A stretch of DNA of 64,000 bases, from assembly GCF_029167645.1 (NCBI RefSeq), contig NZ_CP119147.1:5970501-6034500 (forward strand), in the 5' to 3' direction. The position numbers and the translations under genes are program-made. The notes beneath the pieces were generated by a model. That model had not been told where the DNA came from, did no database searches, and saw nothing but the letters and a program-made list of their open reading frames with translations. The DNA is from Streptomyces sp. AM 2-1-1 (GTDB lineage Bacteria > Actinomycetota > Actinomycetes > Streptomycetales > Streptomycetaceae). This document shows positions 48,453 through 56,784 of the stretch, piece after piece; within the stretch, counting starts at the first letter, position 1; each line of letters opens with the position of its first letter.

Positions 48453-49687
48453 ACCCCCGTGTCCCCGCGGCCTCCGTGTCCGGGTCCGGCCGCCGTCCGC
48501 ACGCGGACCGCTCCCGTACCGCACGGGCCCTCACCGCCGCGTGTGCCGCCGGTCTGCTCGCGCTGCTGCCCGCCACCCCCGCGCGGGCCGACGCCATCCG
48601 GGACCAGCAGTGGGCACTCGCCGCCCTCCACACCGACCAGGCCTGGCGGACCACCAAGGGCGGGGGCATCACCGTCGCGGTGCTCGACACAGGGGTCGAC
48701 GACAGCCACCCCGACCTCGCGGGCCGGGTGCTCCCCGGCAAGGACCTCGTCGGCTTCGGGGCGCGTCCCGGCGACAAGGCCTGGGCGCTGCACGGCACCG
48801 CCATGGCGGGCATCATCGCCGGCCGCGGCAACGGTCCCGGCCAGAGCGACGGCGTCCTCGGGATCGCCCCCGAGGCGAAGATCCTGCCGGTCCGGGTGAT
48901 CCTGGAATCCACCGACGCCTCCCGTGCGAAGGCCCGCACGTCCCGGGGCACCGCCCTCGCCGACGGCATCCGCTGGGCCGCCGACCACGGCGCCGACGTC
49001 ATCAACCTCTCGCTGGGCGACGACAGCAAGTCCGCCCATGCGGACGCCTCCGAGGACAACGCCATCCAGTACGCCCTCGCCAAGGGGGTCTCCGTCGTCG
49101 CCTCGGCGGGAAACAGCGGGGAGAAGGGCGACAGCGCCTCCTACCCGGCGGCCTACCCCGGCGTCATCGCCGTCGCCGCCGTGGACAAGTACGGCACCCA
49201 CGCCTCCTTCTCCACCCGGCGCTGGTACGCCACCGTCAGCGCGCCCGGCGTCGACATCGTCGTCGCCAACCCCGACCGGCACTACTACATCGAGTGGGGC
49301 ACCTCGGCCGCCGCGGCCTTCGTCTCCGGGGCCGTCGCCCTGGTCCGCGCCGCCCACCCCGGGCTCACCCCGGCCCAGATCAAGACCCTGCTCGCCGAGA
49401 CGGCCCGTGACGCGCCGGCCGGGGGCCGGGACGACACCCGCGGGTACGGCATCGTCGATCCGGCGGCTGCCATCGAGGGCGCCGGGGCCGCCGCCCTCGC
49501 GGACAGCAAGGCCGCCCCGGCCGGGTACGGCAAGAAGTACTTCGGTGCCGGCCCCGACCCCGGGACCGGCGACGGTGGGGCGGATGCCTGGGCCGCCCCG
49601 GCCGCAGGGGTGGCCGGCGTCCTCTTCCTGGCGACGGCCGTCGTGCTCTGGCGCGGCAGGAGGCGCCCGGGCCGCACGTCCGGCTGA
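48449..49687 (+). CDS. Mycosin-type membrane-anchored subtilase (S8 family)
   Basis: This 412-residue serine protease resembles the type VII secretion-associated mycosins. A signal peptide (about 20-48) is followed by the catalytic domain with Asp in VAVLDTGVDDSHPDL (about residue 77), His in HGTAMAGIIAG and Ser in GTSAAAAFVSGAVAL. A Gly/Ala-rich linker precedes a C-terminal transmembrane helix (about 383-403, AGVAGVLFLATAVVLW) and a short Arg-rich tail. The ATG at 48449 overlaps the stop of the proline-rich gene by four bases. No EccB/C/D/E or ESX substrate genes are here, so it is a stray mycosin. The substrate is unknown. Confidence 0.92.
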   Translation: MNPRVPAASVSGSGRRPHADRSRTARALTAACAAGLLALLPATPARADAIRDQQWALAALHTDQAWRTTKGGGITVAVLDTGVDDSHPDLAGRVLPGKDLVGFGARPGDKAWALHGTAMAGIIAGRGNGPGQSDGVLGIAPEAKILPVRVILESTDASRAKARTSRGTALADGIRWAADHGADVINLSLGDDSKSAHADASEDNAIQYALAKGVSVVASAGNSGEKGDSASYPAAYPGVIAVAAVDKYGTHASFSTRRWYATVSAPGVDIVVANPDRHYYIEWGTSAAAAFVSGAVALVRAAHPGLTPAQIKTLLAETARDAPAGGRDDTRGYGIVDPAAAIEGAGAAALADSKAAPAGYGKKYFGAGPDPGTGDGGADAWAAPAAGVAGVLFLATAVVLWRGRRRPGRTSG

Positions 49688-49780
49688 CCCGCCGCCGTGC
49701 CGCGGGCGGCCCGGGCACCGCGGCGGCCCCCGCCGGGCGGGTCGGCGGCGGCCACCGCGTACGGTCGGCCCGCCGTAGGG

Positions 49781-50719
49781 TCAGGCCGCCGCGACGGCAT
49801 CCACCGCCGCCTTCGCCACCGCCTCGACCAGGGCGACGCCCTCCTGCTGGGTGGCGTGCCCGTCACTGAGCACGGCCACCAGATACGTCCTGCCGCCCGA
49901 CACGACCCGCCCCACGCTGTTGATGTCCCACAATCCGGTGGTGGTCCGGGGCATCCAGCCGTTCTTCAGCAGCGTGCCGTCGCCGTCACCCGCGGCGGAG
50001 ACCCCCCACCGCTGGTCGGCCTCCACCTGCCCCATCAACTCCTGGACGTAGCTCCGCGAGTCCGCCGACAGTGCGGCGCCACGGCCCCCGCCTTCGGCGA
50101 AGACCGCCTCCAGCAGCCGCAGTCGATCGGCGGCCGTGGTCTGCGTCAGCCCCCAGGCGTGCGAGGCGGTGGTGCCGGTCAGCCCCAGCCGCTCGTTCGC
50201 CGCGTCGAGCGCACCCGCGCCGCCGACCACCTGGAGCAACCGGGTCGCCGAGGCGTTGTCGCTGTTCTCGATCATGGCGGCGGCCGAGGCGCGTTCGGCG
50301 GCGGTCAACTCCCGGCCCTCGTCCTGCGCGGTCAGCAGCAGGGCCGCCAGGATGTCCACCTTCACGACGCTGGCCGTGTCGAAGGTCTGCCCGGCGGCGC
50401 TCTCGTACGCCCCGCCCGCCCCGCTCTCCTGGTCGAGGACGGCGACGGAGAGCCGCGCCCGACCCGCCACCGGCCGCACGGCCGCCGCCACCAGCGCGTC
50501 GTACTCCACTTCCCGCTCCTCATCCGTCGCCGCGGAGGCCCTACCGTCCCCGGCGACCGCGGCCTGCGACGAGGCCGAAGCCACCGAGGCGACGGGGGAG
50601 GCCGCACCGTCCGCCGAACGGTTCGCCACGTACGCCCCACCGGCGGCCGTGCCGGCCAGCACGACCATCGCGGCCACCGAAGCGGACATCACCGACCTGC
50701 GCATTCTCCGACGGGGCAT
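49781..50719 (-). CDS. Class A beta-lactamase-fold serine hydrolase
   Basis: This 312-residue secreted or anchored protein has an N-terminal hydrophobic segment (about 12-32, ASVAAMVVLAGTAAGGAYV) and a serine beta-lactamase/transpeptidase-like domain. The SxxK motif is TASVVKVDIL, the SDN motif is ENSDNAS, and the KTG position reads KNG in LLKNGWMP. The last is a departure from KTG and makes true beta-lactamase activity uncertain; a peptidase or orphan hydrolase is equally possible. The ATG at 50719 begins MPRRRMRRS. It converges on the mycosin gene and diverges from the SseB gene. There is no sign of antibiotic-resistance context. Confidence 0.85.
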   Translation of the reverse strand: MPRRRMRRSVMSASVAAMVVLAGTAAGGAYVANRSADGAASPVASVASASSQAAVAGDGRASAATDEEREVEYDALVAAAVRPVAGRARLSVAVLDQESGAGGAYESAAGQTFDTASVVKVDILAALLLTAQDEGRELTAAERASAAAMIENSDNASATRLLQVVGGAGALDAANERLGLTGTTASHAWGLTQTTAADRLRLLEAVFAEGGGRGAALSADSRSYVQELMGQVEADQRWGVSAAGDGDGTLLKNGWMPRTTTGLWDINSVGRVVSGGRTYLVAVLSDGHATQQEGVALVEAVAKAAVDAVAAA

Positions 50720-50804
50720 GGCCGCAGGCTAGGAACCGCGTCTGAGAAACGTATGTGGCGAACCTGTCGTCCGGGTGAGAAACCGGACCCACTACGCTCG
50801 TCCC

Positions 50805-51533
50805 GTGGAGCTCAAGAACATCCCGGACCCCGGTTTCTCCGACGACGACGGCACCGCCGACCCCGCACTGACGGCGGCGCTCACCGCCTGGTCGCGGGAC
50901 CGGGCCGCCGTCGGGCCGGTCCTCGCCGCCCTCCGGGACGCCCGGCTCCTGGTGCCCGTGGTCGCCGTCCTCGGCGAGGTGGAAGAGGACGAGAACGGGC
51001 TGCGCCGCGAGAAGACCAGCGACATGGCCGTTCCCACCCTCCGGGCGGGGAACCGGTGCGCGCTGCCCGCCTTCACCTCCACCGCCTCCCTCGCGCTCTG
51101 GGACCCGGAGGCCCGCCCCGTCGCCGTACCCCTGCACCAGGCGCTCCAGGCCGCCGCCCACGAGAAGGCGGACACGGTCGTCCTGGACCTCGCCGGCCCC
51201 GTCGCCTTCGAACTCTCCGGTGCGGCCCTGCGCGCCCTCGCCGAAGGACGGGTCGGCGCCGACCCGCTGGACGATCCCGCCGTCGTGACGGCCGTGCGCG
51301 ACGTCGTCGCGGCCGAGCCCGCCGTGCTCCGCGCCCACCTGGGCCCGGGGAGCGCCGACGGCACCCTCGCGCTGGTCCTCGCCCCGGACGCCGTCCCCGC
51401 CGAGGCGGCCCGGCGGGTGGCCTCGGCGCTGTCCGCCAGCGACGTGCTGCGCGCCCGGCTGGTACGCGGCCTCGACCTCGCCCTGCTGCCGGCCGGCGCG
51501 CATGCCCCCGGCGAGGCGCTCTTCACCCGCTGA
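50805..51533 (+). CDS. SseB-family protein
   Basis: The 242-residue cytosolic protein has an SseB N-terminal domain (about 15-130, with LRDARLLVPVVAVLGEVEEDE, then RCALPAFTSTASLALWD and AHEKADTVVLDLAGP) and a C-terminal segment of about 90 residues of the type found after SseB. The name comes from a Salmonella secretion locus, but in actinobacteria these are housekeeping proteins of unknown role. The GTG at 50805 (VELKNIPDPGFSDDDG) is the start usual for the family; a GTG ten codons earlier is possible. Neither start has a clear ribosome site, and the transcript may be leaderless. Confidence 0.85.
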   Translation: MELKNIPDPGFSDDDGTADPALTAALTAWSRDRAAVGPVLAALRDARLLVPVVAVLGEVEEDENGLRREKTSDMAVPTLRAGNRCALPAFTSTASLALWDPEARPVAVPLHQALQAAAHEKADTVVLDLAGPVAFELSGAALRALAEGRVGADPLDDPAVVTAVRDVVAAEPAVLRAHLGPGSADGTLALVLAPDAVPAEAARRVASALSASDVLRARLVRGLDLALLPAGAHAPGEALFTR

Positions 51534-51821
51534 CCGCCGGCCCCCGAGCGCCGACCGCGCCCGCGTACCGGCGGGGGTCCTGCGGGCACCTCGTGGCCGA
51601 GGCGTACGCCTTCGCCACCTGAACGGCTCCGCGCGTGTCCGTCGCTCCTCCCCGGAACACGGCGAAGCGCTGCCCCCGCACCGCCCCTCCGTCGGGATGC
51701 CGCTCGTCGGCGGATCACGCCACGCGCGGACGAACTGCCCCCGGGTGACCACCTGTGTGGGGCGCGTGAGGCGTGTGGGAACCTGCGGAGGCACGGTGTG
51801 ACGCTCTGTCAGGGGGATTTC

Positions 51822-53195
51822 TTGCACACGAACAATCCGACGCCGGACGGTGGGAGGCCTCGCAGGCTGCTCCGCAGAATGGGCCTTCTCGCGATACCCG
51901 TGGGCATCGTCGCGGTCGTCGCCACCCTCGTGGTGGCGCTCGTGGACTCGGAGGGCTACTGGCCGGGCGGCGCGATGGTCCGCGCCTGGGAGGCCCCGCG
52001 CGATCCGAACGCCGCGGACCACGGCAACGGCGGGTGGCTGGTGGACGACACCGTGATCCGCACCCGCTTCGACGCGGTGACCGGCTTCGGTGCGGCCGAC
52101 GGCAAGGAGCGGTGGGAGTACGTGGTGCCGGGACGGGCCGAGATATGCGCGGTCAGCACCACGACCGCCGACGGGATCGGCCTGATCGCCTACGGCGAGG
52201 ACGGGGACCTGGAGAAGGGCGGGGGCTGCGCCACCGCCGCCGCGATCGACCTCAGGACGGGGGACGAGCTGTGGCACACCCCGGTCGCCCCGGAGTCGGG
52301 AACCCTCCAGGAGCAGCCGGACCTGGTCGCGGTGGGCGGTGGACTGGCCGTCCTGCGCGACGACGACCCGTACTGGAGCTACGACGACGACGTGTACAAC
52401 GATCCGGGGGAGCGACTGGCCGGCGCGGAGGCGCTGCGCGCCGTCGACGCCCGCACCGGGGCGGCACGGTGGAAGGCGGCGATGCCCGAGGGCTGCCTCC
52501 CGTACCGCGTCTCGGCGTCCACGGCGCAGGTCCTCGCCGTACTCGCCTGCGAACGGACGGACTTGAAGCTTGCCGCCTTCGATCCGGCCGACGGCGCCCT
52601 GCGCTGGCAGGCGCCGCTCGACGCGCGGCGCAGCGTCGCCACCGACGCCGAGGTGTCCGTCCTGTCCGCGGAGCCGCCGGTCGTGCAGGTGACGGAGAGG
52701 GCGGACCGCGGGGTGCACGCCTTCCTCGCCTTCACGGCGGACGGCGACCCGCGGGGACGGATCGAGTTCGACGGAGCCTACGGGCAGATACCCGCGGACC
52801 AGGCGCGCGCGAAGGTCGCGGTGAGCGACGGCAGACTCTTCGCGGTCGCCGCCTACCCGTACAAGAGCTACACCTACGACCAGCTGGTCGCCTTCGACCT
52901 GGAGACCGGCGACGAGGCGTGGCGTGCGAGGCCGGGACGACGCGACTTCTCCGGGCTCTATGCGGGCGGCGGCCGGATCACCGCCGTCTCCGACCCCAAC
53001 GAGAAGGGCACCTCCGACGACGACCTCCACGTCTTCGACGCGAAGAGCGGCGACGAGAAGGACGACCGGTCGTTCCGTGAGGACGTCGACGACGACAGCA
53101 ACGCCCTCGCCGACGTGTACATGTACGGGGACCTGCTGATCCTGGCGCGCTGGGGCGACGCGGTGCGTCCGCTGTCCGCGTACGAGACGTGGTGA
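51822..53195 (+). CDS. Membrane-anchored PQQ-type beta-propeller protein
   Basis: The 457-residue protein has a short basic N terminus, one transmembrane helix (about 22-45, LLAIPVGIVAVVATLVVALV) and an extracytoplasmic beta-propeller built from repeats with the A-x-D-x-x-T/D-G-x-x-x-W motif (AVDARTGAARWKA, AFDPADGALRWQA, AFDLETGDEAWRA). The start is taken as TTG at 51822 because GGGGGAT stands six bases before it; a GTG eight codons up (51798) has no such site. Such proteins bind PQQ or act as scaffolds like BamB. No quinoprotein residues for PQQ catalysis are obvious. The surrounding 288 bases upstream hold no gene that I can support. Confidence 0.82.
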   Translation: MHTNNPTPDGGRPRRLLRRMGLLAIPVGIVAVVATLVVALVDSEGYWPGGAMVRAWEAPRDPNAADHGNGGWLVDDTVIRTRFDAVTGFGAADGKERWEYVVPGRAEICAVSTTTADGIGLIAYGEDGDLEKGGGCATAAAIDLRTGDELWHTPVAPESGTLQEQPDLVAVGGGLAVLRDDDPYWSYDDDVYNDPGERLAGAEALRAVDARTGAARWKAAMPEGCLPYRVSASTAQVLAVLACERTDLKLAAFDPADGALRWQAPLDARRSVATDAEVSVLSAEPPVVQVTERADRGVHAFLAFTADGDPRGRIEFDGAYGQIPADQARAKVAVSDGRLFAVAAYPYKSYTYDQLVAFDLETGDEAWRARPGRRDFSGLYAGGGRITAVSDPNEKGTSDDDLHVFDAKSGDEKDDRSFREDVDDDSNALADVYMYGDLLILARWGDAVRPLSAYETW

Positions 53196-53252
53196 GCCGG
53201 CGAGGATGACGCGGCGGCGGACGCATCGCGCGGTCCGCACCCCCGCCAAGCG

Positions 53253-53290
53253 CGGAGCCCGCCGTCCCCGGGGAGGGGAGGCGGGCTCCG
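53253..53290. terminator. Hairpin after the beta-propeller gene
   Basis: Eleven-base arms (53253-53263 and 53280-53290) pair exactly. It lies between convergent genes. Confidence 0.6.
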
Positions 53291-53337
53291 TGGTGTCCGT
53301 GGTGTCAGTGGTGTCTCCGGGCTCCGGGCTCCGGGGG
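53288..53337. repeat. Short direct repeats beside the hairpin
   Basis: GTGGTGTC occurs three times in a row at nine-base steps and is followed by two copies of CTCCGGG. The stretch is low-complexity DNA between convergent genes. Confidence 0.5.
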
Positions 53338-53342
53338 ACGTC

Positions 53343-53702
53343 TCAGCCGTAGACGGGACCGGTGTACTTCTCGCCCGGGCCGGCGCCCGGCTCGTCCGGG
53401 ACGAAGGATGCCTCGCGGAAAGCGAGCTGGAGCGACTTCAGACCGTCGCGCAGGGGAGAGGCGTGGAAGGTGGAGATCTCGGTCGTGCTGGCGTCCAGCA
53501 GGCCGGCGAGGGCGTGCACGAGCTTGCGGGCCTCGTCGAGGTCCTTGTGCTCCTCGCCCTCCTCGGTCAGGCCGAGCTTCACGGCGGCCGCGCTCATCAG
53601 GTTGACCGCGACGGTCACGATCACCTCGACCGCGGGGACCTCCGCGATGTCGCGGGCCATCTCGTCGAAGCCGGGGTTCTCGGTGCTGGGGGCGTCACTC
53701 AT
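53343..53702 (-). CDS. DUF1844 domain protein
   Basis: The 119-residue acidic protein is a DUF1844 member. The conserved core (about 20-95) runs VPAVEVIVTVAVNLMSAAAVKLGL and DEARKLVHALAGLLDAST, all helical with a slightly amphipathic character. The family lies next to infC in many actinobacteria and has no known function; a translation or stress role is guessed from context. The ATG at 53702 (MSDAPSTENPGF) is supported by the family N terminus; the open frame further to 53840 crosses the infC leader and is rejected. It is divergent from infC. Confidence 0.88.
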   Translation of the reverse strand: MSDAPSTENPGFDEMARDIAEVPAVEVIVTVAVNLMSAAAVKLGLTEEGEEHKDLDEARKLVHALAGLLDASTTEISTFHASPLRDGLKSLQLAFREASFVPDEPGAGPGEKYTGPVYG

Positions 53703-54116
53703 GCCCCACACGATACGGCCGCTCCCGGCCGCCTCCGCGCGCGGGAGGCGGAGGCGACGGCGCCGCGGGACGTCGGGGAGCACGGGGATTAGCGTCACCG
53801 TCCGGTGGCTGCTAACCTTGTGTAACGACCGGCCGGACACCTATGTGCTCGGCCCACAAGTGGAGGCTCCGATCTCCCACCCGGCCACCCTCAGGGCGGC
53901 GGGTCACCGGTCAGACGGCCACCATCGTTCCGTACGGACGATGGAGCCGTCCGATGCGCCCCGCGGATGTCACGCGGCGGTGTTCCGGTATTTCCAGGAG
54001 CCCCGCCTGTGTCCCGTCCGGGGCATTTTTCGTTTCCCGGGGCGGTTGGTCTTTTCGAAAACAGACGTTACGTGGCTGTCCGCCAGACGGTCGCGTGGTG
54101 CTACCTAGGAGGATCC
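53703..54116 (+). promoter_or_regulatory. infC leader with a terminator-like hairpin and alternative pairing
   Basis: The 414-base non-coding region before infC contains two GCCCCG words (53958-53963 and 54000-54005) and two CGGGGC words (54019-54024 and 54038-54043). Pairing of 54000-54005 with 54019-54024 gives a hairpin followed at once by ATTTTT (54025-54030), like an intrinsic terminator. Pairing with 54038-54043 instead would break that hairpin. This is the layout of a transcription attenuator. Also visible are a TTTTCGAAAA palindrome near 54052-54061 and the infC ribosome site. Confidence 0.5.
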
Positions 54117-54800
54117 ATCAGCGCCGAGCCCCGCATCAACGACAGGATTCGCGTTCCCGAGGTGCGACTTGTCGGACCCAGCGGCGAGCAGGTCGGGATT
54201 GTTCCGCTTGCCAAGGCCCTGGAGCTCGCACAGGAGTACGACCTCGACCTGGTCGAGGTGGCGGCGACCGCCCGCCCGCCCGTGTGCAAGCTCATGGACT
54301 ACGGGAAGTTCAAGTACGAGTCGGCCATGAAGGCCCGTGAGGCGCGCAAGAACCAGGCGCACACGGTCATCAAGGAGATGAAGCTCCGGCCGAAGATCGA
54401 CCCGCACGACTACGACACCAAAAAGGGTCACGTCGTCCGGTTCCTGAAGCAGGGCGACAAGGTCAAGATCACGATCATGTTCCGTGGTCGTGAGCAGTCC
54501 CGCCCGGAGCTCGGCTTCCGCCTGCTCCAGCGCCTCGCTTCGGACGTCGAGGAACTCGGCTTCATCGAGTCCAGCCCCAAGCAGGACGGCCGGAACATGA
54601 TCATGGTTCTGGGCCCGCACAAGAAGAAGACCGAAGCCATGGCGGAGGCCCGCGAGGCGCAGGCCGCCCGCAAGGCCGAGCGTCAGGGAACCGCCCAGGA
54701 CGACGTCGAGGACGAGTCCGCGGACGGCTCCGGGACGCAGGCCGAGGCACCCGCCGAGGCCCCTGCCGAGGCTTCGGCCGAGACACCTTCCGAGGCGTGA
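54117..54800 (+). CDS. infC: Translation initiation factor IF-3 with a probable ATC start
   Basis: IF-3 binds the 30S subunit and checks the start codon and initiator tRNA. The 227-residue protein has the N domain (about 1-75: [38 protein letters not shown]) and the C domain (about 85-175: [40 protein letters not shown]), plus an acidic Ala/Glu tail of about 50 residues. The natural N terminus is preceded by AGGAGG (54107-54112) and the codon in position is ATC at 54117, not ATG or GTG; non-standard starts are known for infC and allow IF-3 to limit its own synthesis. Starts further up (to 53967) would read through the leader. It is followed by rpmI and rplT. Confidence 0.93.
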   Translation: MSAEPRINDRIRVPEVRLVGPSGEQVGIVPLAKALELAQEYDLDLVEVAATARPPVCKLMDYGKFKYESAMKAREARKNQAHTVIKEMKLRPKIDPHDYDTKKGHVVRFLKQGDKVKITIMFRGREQSRPELGFRLLQRLASDVEELGFIESSPKQDGRNMIMVLGPHKKKTEAMAEAREAQAARKAERQGTAQDDVEDESADGSGTQAEAPAEAPAEASAETPSEA

Positions 54801-54804
54801 TCTC

Positions 54805-54827
54805 GGGGCCGCCACCCAGGCGGCCCC
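54805..54827 (+). promoter_or_regulatory. Hairpin between infC and rpmI
   Basis: Arms 54805-54813 and 54819-54827 (9 bp) pair perfectly. A second branched hairpin follows (54857-54892). They may be terminators, processing sites or ribosomal protein binding sites in the operon. Confidence 0.5.
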
Positions 54828-54917
54828 CGGTCCTCCCGGAATCCACAGAGATCTGACGCCCCTGTTGCCGCGGTGCCCCACCGTGAGGGGCGCCACTGAC
54901 GAGGAGATAACGGCGCG

Positions 54918-55112
54918 ATGCCGAAGAACAAGACGCACAGCGGTACCAGCAAGCGCTTCAAGATCACCGGCTCCGGCAAGGTGCTCCGTGAGAAGGCCGG
55001 CAAGCGCCACCTCCTCGAGCACAAGTCGTCCAAGAAGACCCGCTCGCTGACCGGCACGGTCGTCGTGGCTCCGGCCGACGCCAAGAAGGTCAAGAAGCTT
55101 CTCGGCAAGTGA
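54918..55112 (+). CDS. rpmI: 50S ribosomal protein L35
   Basis: The 64-residue basic protein is L35, a small structural protein of the large subunit. It starts [20 protein letters not shown], the family hallmark, and is rich in lysine. The ATG at 54918 has GACGAGGAG eleven bases upstream. It is the middle gene of the infC-rpmI-rplT operon and is followed by a nested hairpin and rplT. Confidence 0.98.
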   Translation: MPKNKTHSGTSKRFKITGSGKVLREKAGKRHLLEHKSSKKTRSLTGTVVVAPADAKKVKKLLGK

Positions 55113-55225
55113 GGTCAGGCCCCCGGTGACTCCGGGAGGCCGACCTCGATCACACCGGGACCAATTCGTTTCCGGGCTGGACGCGCCGAAGTCGTGAACA
55201 CCAGCCCCGCTGCAAGGAGTTAAAA

Positions 55226-55609
55226 GTGGCACGCGTCAAGCGGGCAGTAAACGCCCACAAGAAGCGCCGGGCGATCCTCGAGGCTGCCAGCGGTTACCGC
55301 GGTCAGCGTTCGCGCCTGTACCGCAAGGCCAAGGAGCAGGTCACCCACTCCCTGGTCTACAACTACAACGACCGCAAGAAGCGCAAGGGCGACTTCCGTC
55401 AGCTCTGGATCCAGCGCATCAACGCGGCTGCCCGCCAGAACGGCATGACGTACAACCGCCTCATCCAGGGTCTGAAGGCCGCCAACATCGAGGTGGACCG
55501 CAAGATCCTGGCCGAGCTCGCGGTCAACGATGCCAACGCGTTCGCCGCCCTCATCGAGGTCGCGAAGAAGGCCCTTCCGGCCGACGTGAACGCCCCCAAG
55601 GCCGCCTGA
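55226..55609 (+). CDS. rplT: 50S ribosomal protein L20
   Basis: The 127-residue L20 is an early assembly protein of the large subunit. Its start [20 protein letters not shown] and the [24 protein letters not shown] helices are characteristic. The GTG at 55226 has AAGGAG upstream. In other bacteria L20 represses this operon by binding its message, so the leader and intergenic hairpins here are possible targets. A perfect 15-bp hairpin ends the operon. Confidence 0.98.
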   Translation: MARVKRAVNAHKKRRAILEAASGYRGQRSRLYRKAKEQVTHSLVYNYNDRKKRKGDFRQLWIQRINAAARQNGMTYNRLIQGLKAANIEVDRKILAELAVNDANAFAALIEVAKKALPADVNAPKAA

Positions 55610-55635
55610 CCCAGGCGTCCTCGAAGGTTCTTGAC

Positions 55636-55670
55636 CCGGACCCGCAGGCGCCTGCCGCCTGCGGGTCCGG
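55636..55670 (+). terminator. Terminator hairpin after rplT
   Basis: Fifteen-base arms (55636-55650 and 55656-55670) pair perfectly around a five-base loop. It is the likely end of infC-rpmI-rplT. Confidence 0.8.
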
Positions 55671-55757
55671 TGCGTCACACGTCCTCTCGCGGCGCGTGAC
55701 CCTGATCCGCCGGACACGTCCGAGTCCCGCCGCACGCAGAGAGGCCCGCCGCCGACC

Positions 55758-56597
55758 ATGGGCATCCCCGAACTGATCTCCCCGCGTTCGCCCCGCGTCG
55801 CCGCCGCCCGGAGGCTGGCCAAGCGGAACTTCCGCGTCAAGGAGCGCCGGTTCATCGCCGAGGGACCGCAGGCCGTGCGCGAGGCCGCCGTACACCGGGG
55901 CGCCGACGGCGAACCCACGCTGATCGAGCTGTTCGCCACGGTGGAAGCCGCGGACCGCTACACGGAGATCATCGACGCCGCCCACGCGGCCGGTGCCCGG
56001 GTCCACCTCGCCGACGCGGACGTGCTCGCCGACGTCTCCCAGACCGTCACCCCGCAGGGCCTGATCGGTGTCTGCCGCTTCCTGGACTCGCCGTTCGAGG
56101 AGATCCTCGCCGCGAAGCCCCGCCTGGTGGCCGTCCTCGCCCACGTGCGCGACCCCGGCAACGCCGGCACGGTGCTGCGCTGCGCCGACGCGGCGGGCGC
56201 GGACGCGGTGATCCTCACCGACGCCTCGGTCGACCTGTACAACCCCAAGTCGGTGCGCGCGTCGGTCGGTTCGCACTTCCACCTGCCGGTCGCGGTCGGG
56301 GTCCCGGTCGAACGCGCGGTCCAAGGGCTGCGGGACACCGGTGCGCGGGTGCTGGCCGCGGACGGGGCGGGCACCGCCGACCTCGACGACGAACTCGACG
56401 CCGGCACCATGGGCGGCCCCACCGCCTGGGTCTTCGGCAACGAGGCCTGGGGCCTCCCCGAGGAGACCCGCGCCCTTGCCGACGCGGTGGTCCGGGTGCC
56501 CATCCACGGCAAGGCGGAGAGCCTCAACCTCGCCACCGCGGCCGCCGTCTGCCTCTACGCCTCCGCCCGCGCGCAGCGCCCCCGTACGGCCTCCTGA
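55758..56597 (+). CDS. SpoU/TrmH-family RNA 2'-O-methyltransferase
   Basis: This 279-residue enzyme methylates ribose 2'-OH groups in rRNA or tRNA. It has an N-terminal substrate-binding domain (about 1-110, with KRNFRVKERRFIAEGPQAV) and the knotted SPOUT domain with motif 1 HVRDPGNAGTVLRCADAAG, motif 2 ASVDLYNPKSVRASVGSHFHLP and motif 3 WVFGNEAWGLPEE with VRVPIHGKAESLNLATA. The ATG at 55758 has a purine-rich GAGAGG upstream. It lies between rplT and the sensor kinase, as is usual in this genus. The modified nucleotide is unknown. Confidence 0.93.
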   Translation: MGIPELISPRSPRVAAARRLAKRNFRVKERRFIAEGPQAVREAAVHRGADGEPTLIELFATVEAADRYTEIIDAAHAAGARVHLADADVLADVSQTVTPQGLIGVCRFLDSPFEEILAAKPRLVAVLAHVRDPGNAGTVLRCADAAGADAVILTDASVDLYNPKSVRASVGSHFHLPVAVGVPVERAVQGLRDTGARVLAADGAGTADLDDELDAGTMGGPTAWVFGNEAWGLPEETRALADAVVRVPIHGKAESLNLATAAAVCLYASARAQRPRTAS

Positions 56598-56729
56598 ACC
56601 CCGTGGCGCGCCGGAATCATGCCCGTACGGTCCGGTACGAGCACGATCCTCCACCGTGCGACCGCACGCACCGGACGCCGCCCGGCCCGGCCTCCGGCCG
56701 AACGAGGGCGCTTCGACGACACGGCCTAG

Positions 56730-56735
56730 TAGGGT
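56730..56735 (+). promoter_or_regulatory. Candidate -10 element of the sensor kinase gene
   Basis: TAGGGT lies about 50 bases before the ATG. No clear -35 is visible. Confidence 0.35.
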
Positions 56736-56784
56736 GACGGACTCGGGGGCCCACTGCACCGGTTCGAGAGGTGGGGTACGGGAT

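Noticed and set aside
45543..48524. A 993-residue minus-strand frame covering the aldolase gene and running opposite the proline-rich gene
   Set aside because: Only the last 400 residues are a protein family. The upstream part is Gly/Arg-rich antisense of the proline-rich gene.
49781..50719. Antibiotic-resistance beta-lactamase
   Set aside because: The fold is right, but the KTG position reads KNG and there is no resistance context, so a general serine hydrolase call is safer.
51534..51821. A possible gene in the 288 bases before the beta-propeller gene
   Set aside because: The frames here are Arg/Pro-rich without motif or ribosome site. I could not support any gene.
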